A stretch of DNA of 64,000 nucleotides from CAWBOY01 sp963790585. Its GTDB lineage: Bacteria; Planctomycetota; Planctomycetia; Gemmatales; Gemmataceae. Positions 59,260 through 64,000 of this stretch are shown here, in pieces. Every line of letters begins with the position of its first letter. Position 1 is the stretch's first letter. A model generated the notes under the pieces. That model was not told where the DNA came from, made no database searches, and was given only the letters and a program-made list of their open reading frames with translations. Location of the stretch: NCBI GenBank assembly GCA_963790585.1, contig CAWBOY010000007.1:800602-864601 (forward strand). Reading direction: 5' to 3'. The position numbers and the translations under genes were made by a program.

Positions 59260-60963
59260 ATGTTCCGACGTTTCATTCTCGCGCTCCTATCGCTTGCGCT
59301 CGGCGCTTCCGCGGCGCGTGCCGAATCGTTCACGGTGACAGTGAAGGCAGTCGACGCCGCCAACAGGCCGGTTGCCAAGGCGGAACTTGGACTGTTCTGG
59401 TCTGCCAAGAACGGCGTAATGAGTTCGTCGACCGAAAAACCAATCCTCACCGATGCCGATGGCAAAGCCTTGTTGAGAGTAGACAATTGGAAGGAAAAGC
59501 GGCCCGTTATGGTGCTATCCGCTGACCGCAAGCTCGGCGGCATCGTCGGCGTGAGTAAAGAGGACGAAGGCAAAGAGGTGACGGTGACACTCGGGTCTAC
59601 GATTCGAGTAAAGGGCAAGCTGGAATGCAAAGAGCTAGCGTCCAAGCCGAAATGGGCGAATACCAATGTCACGCGCGAAGGGTTTCGCGCCTCGTTCACG
59701 CAGGATCACGGCGAGTCGGCCATGTTTGAGTTCGTGCTTCCCGCCGGCAAATACACCTTCGGTAGTTACGGCACGGACATTGAACAAATCAAAAAAACGA
59801 TAACGCTCAATGCCGATCAACCGCTACAGGATCTAGGAACGATTGATTGCAAAGCAGATGCGCAGGCCAAGCTTAAGGGCAAGCCAGCACCAAACTGGGT
59901 GATCTCCGATGCCCGAGGAGTGAAGGCTGATGCGAAGCTATCCGATTACAAGGGCAAATGGGTCTACCTCGAATTCTGGGGCTACTGGTGTGGGCCCTGT
60001 TGCGCAGGCAGCTTGCCGGAGCTGATCGAGTTTTACGAGGCTCATGCCGACCATCGTGACAAGTTTGAAGTGATCTCGATTCACATGGGTTCCAAGACAT
60101 TTTCTGATTTGGACGAAAAGTTAGTAAACATCAAAAAGAACTTTTGGAAGGGTAAAGACCTCCCATTCCCAGTGTTATTGGACACACATTCAGCGAACGA
60201 TACCGTGAAACTATATGGCATCCGCCATTTTCCGACTGGCCTACTCATCGACCCAGAGGGCAAGTTCGTCGGCGCGGTCGAGTTGTCCGAGCTAGAGGCG
60301 AAACTTCCTGCCGTGTCGTTGGGCAGCAAATGGGCCCGGTATCGTGATACCCAAATGAATGTATTTTGGTCGTTCGAGCCGAGCAAATACACGCTCAACA
60401 CACTGCCCGAAACGATGAAACGCTGGACTGGTTCCGAACTCGAATTGGACAAGGAAGCGGTGAAGGACTGCGGCTTGCCGGCGGACGCTCCTCTGCCGGG
60501 CGCCCTCATTGGCGGCAACGTGACGTTTCGGAGCATCGAAGAACTCCTGCTCGCCCCGCACGGCCTGGGCTTTGCCCCATCGGTCGATGGCAAGAAGCTC
60601 CTCATCACCAAACGCCAGCCAACCACGGAACCGGAATCGTATTTCGAGAAATTGCACCGCCAGGAGCTGAACGAACGCCTCGACCGCGGCCCGACCGACA
60701 AGGAAACGAAAGAAGAAAAACCATTGGAGATCAAGGATCAATCGCTGCTCGACGCGATCAAGCTAATCGGCCAAGAATTCGATTTTCCGGTAGCACTGGA
60801 TGCCAAAGCGGTGCATGAGAAGACTCTCGACCCAACGAAGAAAGTGAGCGGCACCGTCGGCCCAGGCGATCTCCGTAAATCGCTGACCCAGATGCTCGAT
60901 CCGCTTGGGTTGACCATCGAGGTGCGGCACGAGGTGGTGTTGGTGACGCTGAAGAAGAAGTAA
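59260..60963 (+). CDS. TlpA/ResA-like thioredoxin protein with flanking domains
   Basis: A 567-residue secreted protein (MFRRFILALLSLALGASAAR). Residues about 20-190 form an Ig-like carboxypeptidase-regulatory domain. Then comes a redoxin domain with FWGYWCGPCCAGSLPELIEF (catalytic CGPC, near residue 247), ISIHMGSKT and FPTGLLIDPEGKFVG. The C-terminal part has an STN-like region (LLDAIKLIGQEFDFPVALDA, LRKSLTQMLDPLGLTIEV). Thiol-disulfide exchange outside the cytoplasm is likely; cytochrome c or CuA assembly is one possible use. Confidence 0.85.
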   Translation: MFRRFILALLSLALGASAARAESFTVTVKAVDAANRPVAKAELGLFWSAKNGVMSSSTEKPILTDADGKALLRVDNWKEKRPVMVLSADRKLGGIVGVSKEDEGKEVTVTLGSTIRVKGKLECKELASKPKWANTNVTREGFRASFTQDHGESAMFEFVLPAGKYTFGSYGTDIEQIKKTITLNADQPLQDLGTIDCKADAQAKLKGKPAPNWVISDARGVKADAKLSDYKGKWVYLEFWGYWCGPCCAGSLPELIEFYEAHADHRDKFEVISIHMGSKTFSDLDEKLVNIKKNFWKGKDLPFPVLLDTHSANDTVKLYGIRHFPTGLLIDPEGKFVGAVELSELEAKLPAVSLGSKWARYRDTQMNVFWSFEPSKYTLNTLPETMKRWTGSELELDKEAVKDCGLPADAPLPGALIGGNVTFRSIEELLLAPHGLGFAPSVDGKKLLITKRQPTTEPESYFEKLHRQELNERLDRGPTDKETKEEKPLEIKDQSLLDAIKLIGQEFDFPVALDAKAVHEKTLDPTKKVSGTVGPGDLRKSLTQMLDPLGLTIEVRHEVVLVTLKKK

Positions 60964-60973
60964 AGCGGCTACA

Positions 60974-61124
60974 TACCAGCCCGGAGCGCAAGCGACGGGT
61001 TCGCAGACTTGACCCCGCGCTGGCGCTTCGGGGTCGTGGCCGGGGTCGGTACTCCGACCCCGGTTCTCGGAAGAAGCTCGGGCTAAACCGGGGTCGGAGT
61101 ACCGACCCCGACCCCGCCCACGAC
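60974..61124. repeat. Two repeat families side by side (CCAGCCC... and GTGGCCGGGG, copy 3)
   Basis: A variant CCAGCCCGGAGCGCAAGCG unit with its imperfect inverse lies at about 60974-61031, followed by the nested GTGGCCGGGGTCGG element (arms 61035-61065 and about 61086-61124). The second arm carries an added CCGACC unit. Confidence 0.82.
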
Positions 61125-61187
61125 TGTCCTGTAGAAATACGCAGTGTCACGGTGAACCGCTCTAATACCTTGTTTGAGGAGCTACCC

Positions 61188-62327
61188 ATGAACGGGATCG
61201 ATCCAAAAACCTCAGTCAAATCCCTCAGCGGCCTTCGCAAGGCTCTGGCCCTCCTCGCCGCAGTGATGTGTACTGGCGTCGCGCTGTATGCGTCACGCCC
61301 GGCACTGCCTTCCGCACCGACAAAATTTGGCAATATCGCCGAAGACAAGAAGCCCGCCGGCCCAGCGGACGCGGTGGCGGCGGCCAATGCGTTTCTCGAC
61401 TCGCTCGACGCCACCCAGCGGGCGAAGGCCGTATTTGAATTCTCAAGCGACAAGAAGCCTAACTGGTCTAATCTCCCAGCCTCCTTCGTCCCGCGGAATG
61501 GCGTTGCGCTTGGTGAGCTGACCAAGGAGCAGCGCGTCAAGGCTTTGGACGTCGTAGCCGCGGTGTTGAGCAAGGCCGGATATCAGAAGGTCATCGACAT
61601 CATGGACGGCGACCAGAAACTGGCCGATAACTCCGGCAAAGGCGGCGGCGGTAAGGGGAAGGGCGGCAAAGGCAAAGGCGGTCCGGGCGGGGCGATGTTC
61701 GGCACTGACTTGTACTTCCTTGCGTTTTTCGGCAAGCCGTCCGCGAAAGACCCGTGGATGGTGCAATTCGGCGGCCACCATCTTGGGATCAACGTCACCG
61801 TGATCGGCAAGAACTTCATCCTTACGCCGACGCACACCGGAGCCCAGCCCACTCTCTTCAAACGCGACGGCAAAGACGTGCGTCCACTCGGCCTTGAGGC
61901 CGACTCCGCATTCAAGCTGATGAGCGCCCTCGACGATAAACAGCGAACGAAAGCGATCATCAGCGATAGGCCGCAAGGGGAGTTGTTGCTGGGGCCCGGG
62001 CGCGATGGCAAAAAGATCGATCCCAAGGGGATCCAGGGTTCCGCGCTCACCGCCGAGCAGCAGGCACTCCTGCTCGAAGTGATCGGCGCCTGGGTAAACA
62101 TCGTGGAGCCCGAAGCCGCCGCCGCGAGAATTGCCGCCATCAAGGAAAAGATCGGCGACACCTATTTCGCTTGGAGCGGCCAGACCACCAAGGGAAGTGC
62201 AGCTTACTTCCGAATTCAAGGACCGACCGTGGTGATCGAATACGCGCCCCAAGGCGGCACCGATCACATCCACACGGTAATCCGCAATCCCGAAGACGAT
62301 TACGGCGCGGGGCTGTTGAAAAAGTGA
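61188..62327 (+). CDS. Secreted DUF3500 protein
   Basis: With the ATG at 61188 (GAGGAG before) the protein has 379 residues, a signal-anchor stretch (ALALLAAVMCTGVALYASRP) and the DUF3500 body: AANAFLDSLDATQRAKAVFE, FVPRNGVALGELTKEQRVKA, FGGHHLGINVTVIG and DTYFAWSGQTTKGSAAYFRI, PTVVIEYAPQGG, HIHTVIRNPEDDYG. The His-rich ends may bind metal. A Gly/Lys spacer (KGGGGKGKGGKGKGG) lies in the middle. A GTG start at 61152 is the alternative. Function of the family unknown. Confidence 0.85.
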   Translation: MNGIDPKTSVKSLSGLRKALALLAAVMCTGVALYASRPALPSAPTKFGNIAEDKKPAGPADAVAAANAFLDSLDATQRAKAVFEFSSDKKPNWSNLPASFVPRNGVALGELTKEQRVKALDVVAAVLSKAGYQKVIDIMDGDQKLADNSGKGGGGKGKGGKGKGGPGGAMFGTDLYFLAFFGKPSAKDPWMVQFGGHHLGINVTVIGKNFILTPTHTGAQPTLFKRDGKDVRPLGLEADSAFKLMSALDDKQRTKAIISDRPQGELLLGPGRDGKKIDPKGIQGSALTAEQQALLLEVIGAWVNIVEPEAAAARIAAIKEKIGDTYFAWSGQTTKGSAAYFRIQGPTVVIEYAPQGGTDHIHTVIRNPEDDYGAGLLKK

Positions 62328-62643
62328 GGTCCGACGATCCCGCTAATGCGAACCCATGCAACAATTCGTTGCGCGTCCGACAGACAACCCCTGAACGAAT
62401 TCCTTGGCCAAGGAACGACACGGATGGCAGATGAAAAAACGTCCTAAGTAGTGTCATAGAAACAGGTTGTGTTCACACGAATCGACCAAGAGGATAAAGT
62501 GCTTCGACGGATTCGTTGCGCGCGCTTGTTACATGAAGCGCGAGGGAAGGAGCTTTACCTTGATGCTTCGCTCGACCACCGACGCAGCGGGATTTGCCTG
62601 AGATCGCTTGTGTGGCTTATTCTAGCGAGATAGAATTTGGCGC
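62328..62643. other. Intergenic stretch without recognised features
   Basis: About 316 bases between the DUF3500 gene and the PIN gene. No reading frame with a family pattern, no strong inverted repeat and no obvious RNA gene was seen. Confidence 0.5.
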
Positions 62644-63129
62644 ATGAAGCCAACCGTTTATATAGAGACCACTATCCCGAGCTATTTGACCGCTCGGCCG
62701 AGCCGGGACCTGATTCGGGCAGCGCATCAGCATCTCACGCGCGAGTGGTGGGCGCGACGCGATCAGTTCGAGTTGTTTACGTCGCGACTTGTGGTTCAGG
62801 AGTGTCAAGCGGGCGATCCGCAGGCGGCAATGGATCGGCTGACGGCTCTCTCTGGCATCCCTATTCTGGAACAGGAAGCCAAAGTAGAAGAATTGGCGAA
62901 GTCGTTGCTGCCTGGCGTGCCGTTGCCGGTAAAGGCCACGGCGGATGCTGTTCACATTGCCACGGCGGCCGTCAATGGGATGCAGTATCTGCTGACCTGG
63001 AACTGCTCCCACATAGCCAATGTCGTGCTTCGTCTAAAGATTGAAGCGGTCTGCCGAGCGGCCGGCTTTGAACCGCCACTGATCTGCACGCCGCAGGAAT
63101 TTCTGATGGAGGCCTGTGACGATGATTGA
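62644..63129 (+). CDS. PIN-domain protein (VapC-like)
   Basis: A 161-residue protein: VYIETTIPSYLTARPS with the first acidic residue replaced by Glu, LVVQECQAGDPQAAMDRL, ATADAVHIATAAVNGM and LLTWNCSHIAN. This PIN subgroup (type with YIETT) is common in planctomycetes and cyanobacteria. It overlaps the following small gene by 8 bases. Probably an RNase toxin, with toxin-first gene order. Confidence 0.82.
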   Translation: MKPTVYIETTIPSYLTARPSRDLIRAAHQHLTREWWARRDQFELFTSRLVVQECQAGDPQAAMDRLTALSGIPILEQEAKVEELAKSLLPGVPLPVKATADAVHIATAAVNGMQYLLTWNCSHIANVVLRLKIEAVCRAAGFEPPLICTPQEFLMEACDDD

Positions 63130-63373
63130 AGACGATATCATTCGTGAATTGAGGGCCGTGCGTGAAGCGTACGCGCGGTTGCATAATTACGACGTGCATG
63201 CGATGGTGGCGGATCTTCAGGCTCGCAACTTGGCCGATGATTGGCCCGTGGTTAGTCATCCGCCGCGGCGTATCGAAGTGATTGCGGCACCAACGGCTGC
63301 GCCGAAGCAGCCGTTGCCTTCGACGGAACAGGTGAGTGACGGCTCATCGAAAGGCGACGCCGTGCCGGCGTGA
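63122..63373 (+). CDS. Small partner protein of the PIN toxin
   Basis: From the ATG at 63122 (MIEDDIIRELRAVREAYARL) 83 residues; helical N-terminus, HNYDVHAMVADLQARN, then a disordered Pro-rich tail. The pattern ELRAVREAYA is the usual companion of YIETT-type PIN proteins and is presumed to be the antitoxin. A GTG two codons earlier is possible. Confidence 0.75.
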   Translation: MIEDDIIRELRAVREAYARLHNYDVHAMVADLQARNLADDWPVVSHPPRRIEVIAAPTAAPKQPLPSTEQVSDGSSKGDAVPA

Positions 63374-63489
63374 CGCCGGTTCGTCGGTGAGGGAGACGGG
63401 TCAATGAAAACGTTGAAGTAGGTCGCCCGGGAAGAGGACTGAGCTTGGTTGAATCATTGACAGGGGTTCCCTAAATTTGGCGCCTAGTT

Positions 63490-63639
63490 CTAGTCCGTCC
63501 CCTTCGTTGGCTGCCCCCGAGGCCGAAGAGATGCTTCGATAACCAATTGTTTCGCCGACTGTAAAACCCAACCGGTCTTCTTGCCGCGCTGGCCGGACGG
63601 ATGTGGGAACCGAACCAGGATTACGTCGCCCCGCTTCAT
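63490..63639 (-). pseudogene. Truncated MazF/PemK-like toxin
   Basis: ATG at 63637-63639 overlapping the antitoxin stop as ATGA. It reads MKRGDVILVRFPHPSGQRGK, the clear start of a MazF-type endoribonuclease (beta barrel with the RFPHPSGQ loop), then stops after 49 residues, less than half of the normal length of 110 or so. The downstream sequence gives no convincing continuation, so this toxin seems inactivated, or frameshifted by an indel. Confidence 0.6.
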
Positions 63640-63875
63640 GGCTTCTCCGGCAGCTCGTCGTATTCATCCCAGTCCTCGTGCTTGACTCTCTCCCAAGCCA
63701 AGGCCTGAAGTTCCTCTCTTGTCCAGGGGCTGTCGTCGTATTCGTCCGTAAGGCGTTCGTATTCCTCGACGCGGAGCAAAACAAAAACCTCCTTGGTGCC
63801 TGAATTCACGACGCGCGGCGGAGTAGTGTCGGCATGCTGTAGGGCTTGGACTTGCTGGTCGGTGAGTTCGATCAT
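63636..63875 (-). CDS. Antitoxin-like protein paired with the truncated MazF
   Basis: A 79-residue acidic protein (MIELTDQQVQALQHADTTPP, RVVNSGTKEVFVLLRVEEYE, RLTDEYDDSPWTREELQALA). The pattern fits small antitoxins that stand before MazF genes in planctomycetes. The stop overlaps the toxin start. GGAAAGAGGC before the ATG. Confidence 0.72.
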   Translation of the reverse strand: MIELTDQQVQALQHADTTPPRVVNSGTKEVFVLLRVEEYERLTDEYDDSPWTREELQALAWERVKHEDWDEYDELPEKP

Positions 63876-63905
63876 GACTGCCTCTTTCCCGTTATTCTAC
63901 CATCG

Positions 63906-64000
63906 TTAGCGACGCTCGTTGATTATCGTCTCAGAAAGCGGCTCGCCTTGGATCACGATCGGCTGACAGGGGGCGCGCGTGGACTCGCTGGGGAAAATAA
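63906..64000 (-). CDS. 3' end of a gene entering from the right edge
   Basis: A frame open from the right edge to the stop at 63906-63908 reads FPSESTRAPCQPIVIQGEPL and ends INERR. Its composition is gene-like and it ends 30 bases before the antitoxin start. Too short to assign. Confidence 0.35.
   Translation of the reverse strand, partial: IFPSESTRAPCQPIVIQGEPLSETIINERR

Noticed and set aside
63401..63784. 127-residue minus-strand protein at the right end
   Set aside because: It overlaps the antitoxin and the MazF start in another frame and has no recognisable pattern; a damaged MazF end in this frame was considered but not supported.

Overview
The window looks like a chromosomal piece of a planctomycete, most likely Gemmataceae or a close relative. 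The reasons are gene families that are common or nearly confined there (TIGR03067, DUF1579 and NPCBM proteins, DUF3500, a MoxR/DUF58/BatA-VWA block with QW-repeat proteins and a very long PQQ-repeat protein), very large secreted proteins, and many small toxin-antitoxin pairs. The taxonomic call is an inference from gene content only. No rRNA or tRNA gene was recognised.

Layout. 1-2.0 kb: an SRPBCC protein and a DUF1801-like protein that share the same N-terminal leader, separated by a REP-associated (RAYT) transposase with its palindromes. 2.0-5.9 kb: an ArsR-type repressor with a palindromic operator and a DUF1579 protein, then an ECF42-type sigma factor with two DGPF/YCII proteins. 6.1-11.3 kb: assorted genes, including a tightly overlapping three-gene cassette ending in an HNH nuclease. 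11.5-17.8 kb: an ECF sigma factor followed by a 1861-residue protein that joins a cytoplasmic zinc-finger anti-sigma domain to an alpha-2-macroglobulin-like ectodomain. 17.9-40.7 kb, all on the minus strand: PQQ-repeat protein, MoxR ATPase, a toxin-antitoxin pair, DUF58, BatA/VWA proteins, a giant coiled-coil membrane protein, a Gly-rich protein, two Tat-exported QW-repeat proteins, an NPCBM protein and a TIGR03067 protein. 41.0-51.7 kb, plus strand: a complete cytochrome c oxidase cluster (dihaem cytochrome c, coxB, coxA, ctaA, ctaB, coxC, coxD, SCO, DUF420) followed by two genes of unknown function. 51.8-64 kb: VapBC-type and other TA modules, a VWA protein, hemH, a 7Fe ferredoxin, a membrane M48 protease, a TlpA-like thioredoxin and a DUF3500 protein.

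Two features cut across all regions. First, at least five unrelated families of long, near-perfect inverted repeats (REP/REPIN-like) sit between genes, and in two cases have entered coding sequence (N-terminus of the SCO protein, C-terminus of a zinc-ribbon protein). Second, about eighteen single-base frameshifts break genes whose two halves are otherwise clearly intact, including hemH, ctaB and the cytochrome c gene. Because these hit core genes and leave both halves conserved, sequencing or assembly indels are the likeliest cause, so the split genes are best read as intact in the living cell.

The most original element is the sigma factor/anti-sigma-macroglobulin pair, which suggests that a protease-trap-like ectodomain may feed directly into transcription control. 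Second in interest are the HNH cassette, the TA pair placed inside the MoxR operon, and the spread of REP families beside a single RAYT gene.
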